From assembly GCF_900100335.1 (NCBI RefSeq), contig NZ_FNFE01000002.1, forward strand, positions 310,001 through 374,000: DNA of 64,000 bases, in the 5' to 3' direction. The position numbers and the translations under genes are program-made. Below are positions 51,085-60,333 of this stretch, piece after piece (position 1 is the stretch's first letter; each line of letters starts with the position of its first letter). The notes beneath the pieces were generated by a model. It saw only the letters and a program-made list of their open reading frames with translations, was not told where the DNA came from and searched no databases. The DNA comes from Natronorubrum texcoconense (GTDB lineage: Archaea; Halobacteriota; Halobacteria; Halobacteriales; Natrialbaceae).

Positions 51085-51912
51085 TTACGCCGCGCTCCCG
51101 TTCTCGAGAAACGCCGCGCTCGCGGAATTGAACGCATCCGGCCGATCCTGATTGACGAGGTGGCCCGACTCCGAGAGTTCCAACTGCTCGCCGGTCGCGA
51201 CCTCCGAGACGAGTTTCGCGCCCTGCTGTTTGACCAGCGGGGCCTCCTGTTCGCCGTGGACGACGAGCGTCGGCGTCTCGACGTGCGAGAGGTCCGTAGG
51301 CTCGTAGCGGTAGAGCGCGCCGAACACCTTCCGGAACTCGCTGCGGGAGATGTCGCCGACGGCGTCCATCGCCTCCGAGCGGACGTCGGGGTTCACCGAC
51401 AGCCAGCGCTCGCCGGTCGTCGCCTGAATGGAGTACAGCATCGATCGGAACGTCGTCTGCGGACCGGTCATCGACAGCGAGGTCGACAGCGCCGGCAGCG
51501 GCGACATGAGGGGTTTCATCATCGGCGGCAGATCCATCGGCGGCATCGACCGCACCGCGCCGCCGAGGATCGCGCCCGCCGCGCGGTCGGGGTGGCGGTC
51601 CATGTACTCCTGGACGACCATCGAGCCGAGCGAGAGCCCACAGAGGATGGGATCCTCGAGTTCGAGTTCCGAGAGAAGGGCCTCGAGGTCGTCGGCGAAG
51701 AGTTCGATCGAGTAACTGCTCGGCTCGGTCGTGCCCGTCTGCCCGTGGCCGCGAACGTCCATCGTGATCGCCTGATAGTCGTCCGCGAAACGGTCGACCT
51801 GCGGTTTCCAGGCCTGTCCGTTCATCCAGCCGCCGTGGATGAAGACCAGCGGTTGCCCGTCGCCGCGCGTTTCGTACCAGAGCGTGCCGTCCTCGAGAGC
51901 GAGTTCTGCCAT
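51085..51912 (-). CDS. Alpha/beta hydrolase
   Basis: 275 residues, start MAELALEDGTLWYETRGDGQ at 51912. The fold is standard: oxyanion motif HGGWMNG (26-32), the nucleophile elbow GLSLGS with S94, the acid in TPTLVVHGEQE and the catalytic His in ESGHLVNQDRPDAFN. It hydrolyses an ester or similar bond; epoxide hydrolase, esterase and 3-oxoadipate enol-lactonase relatives share this pattern. Upstream frame lacks the motif. It is the last gene of a minus-strand series. Substrate unknown. Confidence 0.88.
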   Translation of the reverse strand: MAELALEDGTLWYETRGDGQPLVFIHGGWMNGQAWKPQVDRFADDYQAITMDVRGHGQTGTTEPSSYSIELFADDLEALLSELELEDPILCGLSLGSMVVQEYMDRHPDRAAGAILGGAVRSMPPMDLPPMMKPLMSPLPALSTSLSMTGPQTTFRSMLYSIQATTGERWLSVNPDVRSEAMDAVGDISRSEFRKVFGALYRYEPTDLSHVETPTLVVHGEQEAPLVKQQGAKLVSEVATGEQLELSESGHLVNQDRPDAFNSASAAFLENGSAA

Positions 51913-52291
51913 TAATACGTGATGGGTGGGAACAGGTAAAGAAGAACGGGTTGCAGGACGTGCGAACAGCGATCGGTTGTCGAGCTTCGAATCGGTGGAT
52001 CGTTCTGTTCGGATCGACTTCCGTACAGCCGAGCGTCCTGCGATCCTGGCAACGATGATCGCCACATCCTCCCCAGCCGATTCGCTCGCAAGCTCGCTTC
52101 ATCCCTCGCACGACTTCGGTTCGTGGCTCACTCGGCTCACGGGTCGCGTTGCTCCCCGTTCGCTGGCCGAGACGCTCGCTTTGCTCGCGTCTCGCTTTCG
52201 TTCGCCACGGCCCAGCGCGCGCCACCGCACGTGGATCAGCCGGCCCGAAGCGACGCGTCGGACTGAAGCCAGCGTTACTCGAGGAAGTCCG
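51913..52291. other. Gene-free gap with repeat copy 2
   Basis: About 380 bases between hydrolase and permease. At about 52045-52080 it holds the second copy of the dispersed repeat seen at 1957-2000, inverted. Flanking it to 52210 is a run of degenerate inverted repeats such as cgagacgctcgc-ttt-gctcgcgtctcg (10 of 12 arm positions pair). No gene is believed here. Confidence 0.6.
52045..52080 (-). repeat. Dispersed repeat core, copy 2
   Basis: On the minus strand the bases tcggctggggaggatgtggc, then a variable triplet and ca-t-cgttgcca-g-gatcg, match copy 1 at 1957-2000. Like copy 1, it lies next to a run of short inverted repeats. The two copies are inverted relative to each other, 50 kb apart. 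Confidence 0.6.
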
Positions 52292-53878
52292 TTACTGCCC
52301 CCGATCGGAGCCGACCCAGCGGTCCCAGAAGCTCTCGAAGTCGGACTCGTCCTCGGTGAGTCGATCCCACTCGGCGAGGCCGCGCTCCTCGCGGGTGCCC
52401 GGAATCGTGTTGTCGAGGACGAGCGCCGCGAGGCCGCCGACGGCCATCCCCGTCGAGCCGATGATGAAGACGGTGTCGACGACGGCCTCGGCCGCGGTCT
52501 CGAGCGGGGCCGGATAGCCGGCGAGTGCGGCCTCGAGGCCGATAGCGTCGCGGAACGCGAGCGTGCTCTCCCAGTTCCCCATGTAGGCCGGCATCGCCAG
52601 CCCGACGAACAGCGCGAAGCCGACGATGAAGACGTTTCTCGAGGAGTCCAGATCGACGTGTTTCAGGTTGCCGATACCGACGGCGACGATCTGGGCGAAC
52701 ATGGCGATGAACAGCCCGCCGACGATGGGATCCGGAATCGTCGCGATGAGTTGGCCGAAGTAGCCGATGAAGCCGAAGAACAGCATGACGACGGCGCCGA
52801 TCTGGACGACGTAACGGGAGGCGACGCCGGTCAGGCCGATCGCGCCGATGTTCTCGGAGTAGGAGGTTGAACCGCCGGTTCCCATGACGCCGGAGAAGAC
52901 GTTCATTACCCCCTCCATTCCGATCCCGTGGTTGATCCGTTTCTCGCTGGGCGCCGCGGCGCCGGTGAGATTCGCGACGGCGTAGTAGTCGCCGATGCTC
53001 TCGACGATCGAGGCGAGCACGCCCGCGAACATGCCAATGACGAACGCGGTCGTAAACTCCGGAATCCCCCACTGGAAGGGATAGATCGGGAGGAACAACG
53101 TCGTGTCAGTGACCTCACCGAGCGGGACGTGTCCCGGGTGGTCGGCGTCGAACACGTCCGCGAACGAAAGCCCCGCAGCGACAAACCACGCGATACCGAT
53201 CGCTAGAATCACGGGATACAGACGAAACGCCTTGTGTTTGAGATCGAGATACTGTGAGAATAGCAGGATGAGTCCGAGCGTCAGCCCGAGCAGCAGCCAG
53301 TTCTGATCCGGCGTCGTGATCTGGGGCGCGTCGAACAGCGCCAGCCCGATCAGCGCGATCGTCGGCGCGATGACGACGGGCGAGAGGAACCGTCGAAGCT
53401 TCCCGACGAGGCCGAAGTACCCCATCGCGACCTGCACGGTCGCGGCGACGATGATCGCTCCCTGTAGCTGCAGGAGGGCGGCCTGCCAGTCGTCCCCGGT
53501 TCCGACGCCGCCCGCCGTGACGACGGCCACGATGGCGAGTGCGGGTGCGAGCATCGAGAACGGCGCGCCCTGGACGATCGGGTACCGGTTCCCGAACGTC
53601 GTCTGGGCCAACGTCGCGATTCCCGAGACGACGAAGAAGGTGCCGACGAACTGCGCCGTCACGTCGCCGGGCATCCCCATCGCCTCGGCCAGAATCAGCG
53701 GCACCGCGATGTTCGCCCCGACCATCGTCAGGTAGTGCTGGATTCCCAGCACCGCCGATTCGCCGACTGGCGGCCGGTCGTCAATGCCGTACTCGATATC
53801 GTCGCTGACGTCGCGATCGCCTGGATCACCGCCGGCGTCAGCGCTTCCGCCTGCTGATTCGTCCCCCGCGTCAGTCAT
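52292..53878 (-). CDS. Uracil-xanthine permease (NCS2 family)
   Basis: 528 residues. The N-terminal 35 are disordered and acidic. The transport core starts PPVGESAVLGIQHYLTMVGA (the Q-H motif of NCS2), then IVQGAPFSMLAPALAIVAVV. Helix 8-9 signature NVFSGVMGTGGSTSYSENIG and helix 10 IGYFGQLIATIPDPIVGGLF are clear. It has about 14 helices and moves uracil, xanthine or related bases together with H+ or Na+. The C-terminus is charged. Ordinary length. No nucleobase enzyme gene is near. Confidence 0.88.
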   Translation of the reverse strand: MTDAGDESAGGSADAGGDPGDRDVSDDIEYGIDDRPPVGESAVLGIQHYLTMVGANIAVPLILAEAMGMPGDVTAQFVGTFFVVSGIATLAQTTFGNRYPIVQGAPFSMLAPALAIVAVVTAGGVGTGDDWQAALLQLQGAIIVAATVQVAMGYFGLVGKLRRFLSPVVIAPTIALIGLALFDAPQITTPDQNWLLLGLTLGLILLFSQYLDLKHKAFRLYPVILAIGIAWFVAAGLSFADVFDADHPGHVPLGEVTDTTLFLPIYPFQWGIPEFTTAFVIGMFAGVLASIVESIGDYYAVANLTGAAAPSEKRINHGIGMEGVMNVFSGVMGTGGSTSYSENIGAIGLTGVASRYVVQIGAVVMLFFGFIGYFGQLIATIPDPIVGGLFIAMFAQIVAVGIGNLKHVDLDSSRNVFIVGFALFVGLAMPAYMGNWESTLAFRDAIGLEAALAGYPAPLETAAEAVVDTVFIIGSTGMAVGGLAALVLDNTIPGTREERGLAEWDRLTEDESDFESFWDRWVGSDRGQ

Positions 53879-53964
53879 GTCTCGTCGGATAACGATCGAC
53901 CGGGGTCAAATGGATGTTGATCCGTCGGGCGCGACGCTCCGACAGAACCGGATTCGGTGGACGC

Positions 53965-54105
53965 TCACCGAACGCGGCGCCAGACGTGTCCGCAGTCGTC
54001 GCACTCGAGGCGCCGTTCAACCCGATCGTCGAGGACGCGTCGCTCGAGTTCGGTTCCGGCGTCGGCCAGACACGACGGACAGTCGTGTCGCTCGCTGACT
54101 CTCAC
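53965..54105 (-). CDS. 46-residue zinc ribbon protein
   Basis: GTG start at 54105: VRVSERHDCPSCLADAGTEL then ERRVLDDRVERRLECDDCGHVWRRV (in two parts), stop at 53965. Two C-x-x-C pairs (CPSC and CDDC) 25 residues apart form a complete small zinc ribbon. The reading frame is intact, with haloarchaeal codon use. It lies 38 nt beyond the stop of the ChlI/ChlD-type gene on the same strand, so it probably shares that transcript. It could be a metal-related partner of the chelatase; that is a guess. The gene is easily missed because of its size. Confidence 0.65.
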   Translation of the reverse strand: MRVSERHDCPSCLADAGTELERRVLDDRVERRLECDDCGHVWRRVR

Positions 54106-54143
54106 GAAACACGATTATCGGGCCGCGATCCTGTGCGATGTGC

Positions 54144-56402
54144 CTACCTAGTTGGGGAGTCGTCCGCCGCAGCCCGATTGGCTGCGGCGCGAACCGTTTC
54201 GGCGGACAGCGACGAGAGGTCGACCAGTTCGCCGTCGGCTTCGGCTGCGACAAGTTCCGAAAGCCCGGCTCGAGAGTCGTCGCCGGCGTCCACGACGATC
54301 ACGGTCGCGTCGTCGGCCGCGAGCCCGCGTGCAGCCCGACGCGTCGCCTCAGTCGGACTGCCGTCGGCCACGTTCGCCCGGCCGTCTGTCACCAGAACGA
54401 CGACCGAGGCGTCCGTCTCGGCGCGCTCGAGGACCCGTCTCGAGGTCTCGAGCCCCGCCGGAAGCGGCGTCCGATCGCCCGACGGCAACTCCTTCAGGTG
54501 CCGCGCGGCCAGCGAGACGCTGTCGGTCGGGGGGAGCAGGACATCCGCATCGTCGCCCGCGAAGGCGACGAAGGCGACCTGATCGCGGTGTTCGTAGCTG
54601 TCCCGCAGGAGTTCGAGGACAACCCCCTTGGCAGTGCGCATCGCGGGTCGCATCGAGGCGCTGGCGTCGACCGCGAAGACGATCGTCACCGATGTCTCGC
54701 CGGCGCGGACCGACTGGCGGAGGTCCCGTTTTTCGATCTTCGAGTCCCCTCGAGCCGCGGCGGATCGAACCGATGCAGCCGCATCGATGGGGCCGTCTCC
54801 CGACGCGGGTTCCGTCCGAACGCGCGCGCCGCGGTTGTCGACGCTGGGGGTCGTGCTGGCTCGAGCGCCACCGTTCCCCGTCGCCCGTCGGCTCTCGACA
54901 TCGGGCGAGTCGAGGTCGGGCGCCCGCGCCTCGCCGACGTCGGCAACCTCGCCGCGGCGCTGGCCGGGAACGAGCGGCTGGGCGTGATCTTCCTCGCTGT
55001 CGTCACCGTTTTCGCCGTGGTCGTCGGAACCGGATTCGCTCGAGTCGTCGCCCTCGCTCTCCCCGCCGTCGTCAGCTCGGGCAGGTGCGGGATTGCCACC
55101 CGACGGGTCGGTGCCGTCGTCGGGTTGACGTTCGGTTCCGGAGTCGTCCGTCTCCGGGTCGTCATTCCCGTCCGAGTCGTCGGTCCCGTCGTCGCCATCT
55201 TCCGAATCGGATTCGCTACGGTCCTCACTGCCCTCGCCGCCGGACTCGTTTCCCGTCTCACCGGCGTCCTCTCCGTCGTCACTCTCGCGCTCGTTCTCGT
55301 TCTTGCCCGACTCGTCCGCTTCGCCGTCCTCGACATCTTCGGGTGCGTCCTCCTCGAATCGATCCTCGAGTATATCCTCCAGATCCGGTTCGTCCTCGAA
55401 CGGCGTGCTCCGGAGTCGGTGCGGGAGGGCGTAGCGCGCGGCCTCGTGGACGTCTGACTCGATAACCGTCGTCCGGCCCTCGAGTGCGGCAATAGTCATC
55501 GCGGTCCGGGCCGTTGCCACGTCGCCGCGGTGGCCGTCGACGCCGGCCTCGAGACAGAGGTGGGCGATCTCCTCCTTGAAATCGGTGGGGAGGGCGACGC
55601 TCGAGAGCCGTTCTCGGGCCGATACGACCACCTCCCGCAACGCTGCCGTCTCGTCGGCGTGCTCGACCCACGGATCCGACTCGTCGGTTCCGTTGTCGAT
55701 GCCTGAGCCGTCGGACTCGAGCGCCCGATCGATAATTTCGACCCGATCGTCGACCTCGCGACACCCTTCGACGGTGGCCTGGAGGGCGAACCGGTCCCGT
55801 AACTGTGGCCTGAGGTCGCCCTCCTCGGGGTTCATGGTCCCGATTAGGGTGAACTCGGCGGGGTGTGAGACGCTGATCCCGTCGCGCTCGACGGTGTTGA
55901 CGCCGCTTGCGGCCGAGTCGAGAATGACGTCGACGAGGTGGTCGTCGAGCAGGTTGACCTCGTCGACGTAGAGAATGCCGCGGTGGGCGCGAGCGAGCAG
56001 GCCGGGGTCGAAGTCGGCCGCACCGGCGAGGGCGTCCTCGACCGAGAGGGTGCCGACGACGCGGTCTCGAGTCGCGCCCAGTGGGAGGTTGACGAGTGGA
56101 ACGGGCCGGGTTTCGACTGGTAGTTCGTTTGGGTCGCGCTCGCGGCAGTCGGCACACTGCTGTGTCGAGTCGTCGGGCGCACAGCCGTACGGGCAATCGG
56201 CGACGGCTCGCTGGTCCGGGAGGAGATCGACGAGTCCCCGGACGGCGGTCGACTTCGCGGTGCCTTTCTCGCCGACGATCAGGGCCCCGTCGAGGCCGTC
56301 GTTGGCCGCGACGGCGAGCAGCACGCGCTTTAACTCGTCCTGCCCGACGATCGCCGGAAAGGGGAGTGACGACAGCTTTTTGCCCCCAGCGTCTGCAACC
56401 AT
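54144..56402 (-). CDS. Fused ChlI/ChlD-type AAA+ chelatase subunit
   Basis: 752 residues. Residues 1-330 are a BchI/ChlI AAA+ module: Walker A GEKGTAKS (44-51), an inserted CPYGC...CADC zinc-like patch (70-86), Walker B ILYVDEVNLL (143-152) and the sensor region LIGTMNPEEGDLRPQLRDRF. A very acidic, low-complexity linker covers about 345-470. The C-terminal VWA domain has the MIDAS motif DASAS (in VTIVFAVDASASMRPAM) and LVTDGRANVADG, as in ChlD/BchD. It drives metal insertion with CobN; divergent from cobN with a 34-bp gap, so the metal is probably cobalt. Confidence 0.88.
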   Translation of the reverse strand: MVADAGGKKLSSLPFPAIVGQDELKRVLLAVAANDGLDGALIVGEKGTAKSTAVRGLVDLLPDQRAVADCPYGCAPDDSTQQCADCRERDPNELPVETRPVPLVNLPLGATRDRVVGTLSVEDALAGAADFDPGLLARAHRGILYVDEVNLLDDHLVDVILDSAASGVNTVERDGISVSHPAEFTLIGTMNPEEGDLRPQLRDRFALQATVEGCREVDDRVEIIDRALESDGSGIDNGTDESDPWVEHADETAALREVVVSARERLSSVALPTDFKEEIAHLCLEAGVDGHRGDVATARTAMTIAALEGRTTVIESDVHEAARYALPHRLRSTPFEDEPDLEDILEDRFEEDAPEDVEDGEADESGKNENERESDDGEDAGETGNESGGEGSEDRSESDSEDGDDGTDDSDGNDDPETDDSGTERQPDDGTDPSGGNPAPARADDGGESEGDDSSESGSDDHGENGDDSEEDHAQPLVPGQRRGEVADVGEARAPDLDSPDVESRRATGNGGARASTTPSVDNRGARVRTEPASGDGPIDAAASVRSAAARGDSKIEKRDLRQSVRAGETSVTIVFAVDASASMRPAMRTAKGVVLELLRDSYEHRDQVAFVAFAGDDADVLLPPTDSVSLAARHLKELPSGDRTPLPAGLETSRRVLERAETDASVVVLVTDGRANVADGSPTEATRRAARGLAADDATVIVVDAGDDSRAGLSELVAAEADGELVDLSSLSAETVRAAANRAAADDSPTR

Positions 56403-56436
56403 AGTTGAGCTAATACAATAGAGGTTTAAAAGTACG

Positions 56437-59400
56437 ATGACACGGATCGGGATCTACACCGCGACGGAGAACGAACTCGGCTCGATCGGCCAGGCCGCCG
56501 AGCGCCTCGAGGGTATCGAGCTGGTCGTTCGCTCGGAGAGCGACCTCGAGGACGAAGCCGACATCGAGGAGTTCGTCGAGGAATTGACCGACGCCGCCGC
56601 GGCCATCTTCTGGCTGCACGGCGCCGAAGACAGCATGCCGGGCTACGACTACGCGACGGGCGCGCTCGAGGAGGCGGGCGTCCCGCTGATCGTCAAGGCG
56701 ACCGGCGACGCGTTCGCGTTCGAGGATACGACGGTCTCGGAGGGACATCGCGACCTCGTCTACGACTATCTGGAGAAGGGCGGCACGATCAACGTCGAGA
56801 ACTGCTGTCGGTTCCTCGCCGCCGAGTACGAGGGTCTAGACATGGAGTACGACGACCCCGCCGAACTCCCTACGGAGGGCGTCTACCACCCCGACTATCC
56901 CGGCGTCGAGTACGAGGAACTGCTCGAAACTCACGACGCCGAGAAGCCGACGGTCGCAGTCTGGTTCTACGAATCTCACTGGACCCACGAGAACACTCGC
57001 TACGTCGACGCACAGGTTCGGGCGCTCGAGGAACAGGGCGCGAACGCCCTGCCGATCTTCTGTAATCCGGCAACGGACACCGACGAGCAGGAGGATGCGG
57101 AGTGGGTGACCGACAACTGGCTCATCGACGCCGACGGACGGCCAGTCGTCGACGCCGTGCTGTCGTCCTTTATGTTCTCCCTCTCCATGGACGAGCGCGG
57201 CCGCAGCGCCAGCGACGAGGGATCGAGCGCCGAGGACGTCTTCCTCGACCGACTCGGCGTCCCCGTCCTCCAGACGATCACCACGATGCGCTCGCGGTCG
57301 CGCTACGAATCCAGTGACACGGGCGTGATGGGCTTCGAACTCGCGCTCTCGGTCGCCCTGCCCGAGTTCGACGGCAACGTCATCACCCATCCGATCTCGG
57401 GGAAGGAACGCACCGACGACGAGGCCGGCATCGGCAGCGCGCCGAAACACCACTACCCGATCGAAGATCGCGTCGATCACGCGACGCGGCTCGCGGTCAA
57501 CTGGGCCGAGCTTCGACACACCCCGAACGAGGAGAAGCGGGTCGCCGTCGTCCTGCACAACTACCCGCCGAGCGACGACGGGATCGGGACCGCGTTCGGG
57601 CTCGATTCGCCGGAGTCGACCGTGAATCTGCTCGAGGAACTCGACGCTCGAGGATACGATTTAGGCGGAGAACTGCCCGAGAACGGGCAGACACTCGTCG
57701 AGAAACTTACGTCGCAACTCACGCTCGAGGACCGCTGGGTCGCCCCCGAGGACGTTCGCGACCTCTCGGTCGACGTCGTCGCCTCTGACACCTACGCGGA
57801 CTGGTTCGCCGACGCCGACGAGCGATTTCAGGAGAACATCGTCGAGGAATGGGGCGAGGTTCCCGACCGGCCGTTCGCCATCCCGGGCGTCGAGTTCGGT
57901 AACGTGCTCGTCACCGTCCAACCCCCGCGCGGGTTCGGGATGGATCCCTCGAAGGTCTACCACGATTCGGACCTGCAGCCGCCACACGACTACTACGCGT
58001 TCTACGGCTGGCTGCGCAACGAGTTCGAGGTCGACGGGGTCGTCCACCTGGGCACCCACGGCAGCCTCGAGTGGCTTCCCGGAAAGACCGTCGGGCTGAA
58101 CGGCGAGAGCGCGCCGGACCAGTTGATCGACGACATTCCGAACGTCTACCCCTACATCGTCAACAATCCGGGCGAGGGGACGCAGGCCAAACGGCGGTCC
58201 TACGCCGCCATCGTCGACTACCTAACGCCCGTGATGCGGAACGCGGGCACCTATGACGAGTTGTCCGAACTCGAGGAACTCGCCAATCAGTACCGCGAGG
58301 CCGGGATGGAAGACGCCCGCGCGGACGATGGTCAGCACCTCGAGGATCTCATGCGCGAGAAAGTCGAGGAACTTGATCTCGCCGTAGAGTTGGGTATCAC
58401 AGGCACGATCGACGAGAAGGCCGACGTCCGCGGTCCGGACGAGGCGGGTTCGACCTTGGCTGAGGGCGACGTCGAAGGCGACGACCTCGCGATCGACGAC
58501 CTCGTCGAGCGCATTCACGAGTACCTCACGGACGTCAAAACGACCCAGATTCGGCTGGGGCTGCACACGATGTCCGAGCCGCCGGCCGACGAGCGCCTCG
58601 TGAAGTACCTCGTCGCGCTGATGCGCCTCGAGAACCCCGGCGCGCCGAGCCTGCGCGAGAGCGTGGCCGGCGCGCTGGGCGTGGACTACGAGAAGATGCT
58701 CAACTCGCCCGGCGAGTACGACGAGGATCTGGGGATGACCTACGCTGAGGCCGCGGACGTAGTCTACGAGACCAGCGTCGACCTGATCGAGACGCTCGCC
58801 GAGCACGAGTTCGACGTGCCCGTGTCGGAACTCGAGGGCGGCCCCGACGACGAAGTGAACATGAACCTGCTCGTGGTCGACCTCGAGACGATCGGCGACG
58901 GGCGCGCGAAGTCACGCGCTCACGACAACTTGCGAAAGGCCCTCGCGTACATCTGCGAGGAGGCCCAGCCCCGCGTTCAGGGGGCCGAAGACGAGATTCC
59001 CCGGACAGCAGACGCGCTCTCGGGCGAGTACGTGCCCCCTGGCGGCTCGGGCGCACCGACCCGCGGCGGCGTCGACTTGCTGCCCACGGCTCGTAACTTC
59101 TACACGCTCGATCCGCGCAAGGTGCCCGCGAAGGCTGCCTGGCAGGTCGGAAGCGAGGTCGCGGAGGGAGTCCTCGAGCGCCATCACTCTGAAGAAGGGG
59201 CCTACCCCGAGGAGATCGGCGTCGTCGCGTGGGGGACCCCTACCGTCCGTACCCGCGGCGAAACGATTGCACAGGTGCTCGCGATGATGGGCGTCGAGCC
59301 ACAGTGGACCGACGCCGGGCGGATCGACGACGTCGAGCCGATCCCGCTCGAGGACCTCGACCGTCCTCGAGTCGACGTGACCACCCGCGTCTCCGGGCTC

Positions 59401-60333
59401 TTCCGGGACGCCTTCCCCGCTGCGGCGGGCGTCATCCACGATGCCGTCGACGCTGTCGTCGACCTCGACGAACCGCTCGAGATGAACTACGTGAAGAAAC
59501 ACGTCGAGGAGGAGGCCGAAGAGTTGCAGGAAGAAGAGGGGCTCGACGAATCCGACGCCCGAAAAGCGGCCCTGCACCGCGTCTTCACCACCAAACCCGG
59601 CGGCTACGGCGCGGGGACGAACAAGGCCGTCGACGAGGGTAACTGGGAGGACCGTTCCGACCTCGCCAACGTCTACGTCCAGTGGGGTGGCTACGCCATG
59701 GGCTCTCGCGGGCGGGTTTCGGACGCCCACGACGCGTTCGAACGGCGGCTCTCGAGCGTCGACGCGACGGTCAAGATCGAGGACACGATGGAACAGGACG
59801 AGTTCGACTCCTCGGACTGGTACGCTTTCCACGGCGGCTTCATCTCCGCGGTGTCCGAAATCTCGGGCGAGGAGCCCGCCTCCTACGTCGGCGACTCCTC
59901 CGATCCCGACAACGTGGACGTCTACACGAACGAGGAGAAGGTCCGCAAGGCGATGCGCGCTCGCGTACTGAACCCCGACTGGCTCGAGTCGATGGAGGAC
60001 CACGGCTACAAAGGGGCAGGCGACCTCTCGACGACCGTCGACGTGACCCTCGGCTGGGACGCGACGACGGGCGTCATCTCGGATACGCTTTGGGAAGACG
60101 TCGCCGCAAAGTTCGCCTTCGACGAGGATCGACGGGAGTGGATGCGCGACGTGAACCCGTGGGCCCTCGAGTCCATCACGGACACGCTGCTCGAGGCCGT
60201 CGAGCGCGACCTCTGGGACGCCGACGACGAGACGGTCGATCGACTGCGCGACCTGAACCTCGAGGTCGAGGGCGACCTCGAGGCGCGAACGACCAACGAG
60301 GCCGTCGGCGCGGGGGTGACCAACGATGACTGA
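56437..60333 (+). CDS. cobN: Cobaltochelatase subunit CobN
   Basis: 1298 residues, the usual size of the large catalytic subunit that inserts Co2+ into the corrin precursor (with AAA+ helper subunits). Typical blocks include LHGAEDSMPGYDYATGALEE, FNEVDGVVHLGTHGSLEWLP (CobN/BchH H-T-H-G-S-L-E-W-L-P), NNPGEGTQAKRRSYAAIVDY, GGVDLLPTARNFYTLDPRKV and WGGYAMGSRGRVSDAHDAFE. The start follows a taaaagt AT-rich block shared with the divergent chelatase gene. It overlaps the cbiC-like gene by 8 nt, so both are made from one transcript. Confidence 0.92.
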   Translation: MTRIGIYTATENELGSIGQAAERLEGIELVVRSESDLEDEADIEEFVEELTDAAAAIFWLHGAEDSMPGYDYATGALEEAGVPLIVKATGDAFAFEDTTVSEGHRDLVYDYLEKGGTINVENCCRFLAAEYEGLDMEYDDPAELPTEGVYHPDYPGVEYEELLETHDAEKPTVAVWFYESHWTHENTRYVDAQVRALEEQGANALPIFCNPATDTDEQEDAEWVTDNWLIDADGRPVVDAVLSSFMFSLSMDERGRSASDEGSSAEDVFLDRLGVPVLQTITTMRSRSRYESSDTGVMGFELALSVALPEFDGNVITHPISGKERTDDEAGIGSAPKHHYPIEDRVDHATRLAVNWAELRHTPNEEKRVAVVLHNYPPSDDGIGTAFGLDSPESTVNLLEELDARGYDLGGELPENGQTLVEKLTSQLTLEDRWVAPEDVRDLSVDVVASDTYADWFADADERFQENIVEEWGEVPDRPFAIPGVEFGNVLVTVQPPRGFGMDPSKVYHDSDLQPPHDYYAFYGWLRNEFEVDGVVHLGTHGSLEWLPGKTVGLNGESAPDQLIDDIPNVYPYIVNNPGEGTQAKRRSYAAIVDYLTPVMRNAGTYDELSELEELANQYREAGMEDARADDGQHLEDLMREKVEELDLAVELGITGTIDEKADVRGPDEAGSTLAEGDVEGDDLAIDDLVERIHEYLTDVKTTQIRLGLHTMSEPPADERLVKYLVALMRLENPGAPSLRESVAGALGVDYEKMLNSPGEYDEDLGMTYAEAADVVYETSVDLIETLAEHEFDVPVSELEGGPDDEVNMNLLVVDLETIGDGRAKSRAHDNLRKALAYICEEAQPRVQGAEDEIPRTADALSGEYVPPGGSGAPTRGGVDLLPTARNFYTLDPRKVPAKAAWQVGSEVAEGVLERHHSEEGAYPEEIGVVAWGTPTVRTRGETIAQVLAMMGVEPQWTDAGRIDDVEPIPLEDLDRPRVDVTTRVSGLFRDAFPAAAGVIHDAVDAVVDLDEPLEMNYVKKHVEEEAEELQEEEGLDESDARKAALHRVFTTKPGGYGAGTNKAVDEGNWEDRSDLANVYVQWGGYAMGSRGRVSDAHDAFERRLSSVDATVKIEDTMEQDEFDSSDWYAFHGGFISAVSEISGEEPASYVGDSSDPDNVDVYTNEEKVRKAMRARVLNPDWLESMEDHGYKGAGDLSTTVDVTLGWDATTGVISDTLWEDVAAKFAFDEDRREWMRDVNPWALESITDTLLEAVERDLWDADDETVDRLRDLNLEVEGDLEARTTNEAVGAGVTNDD

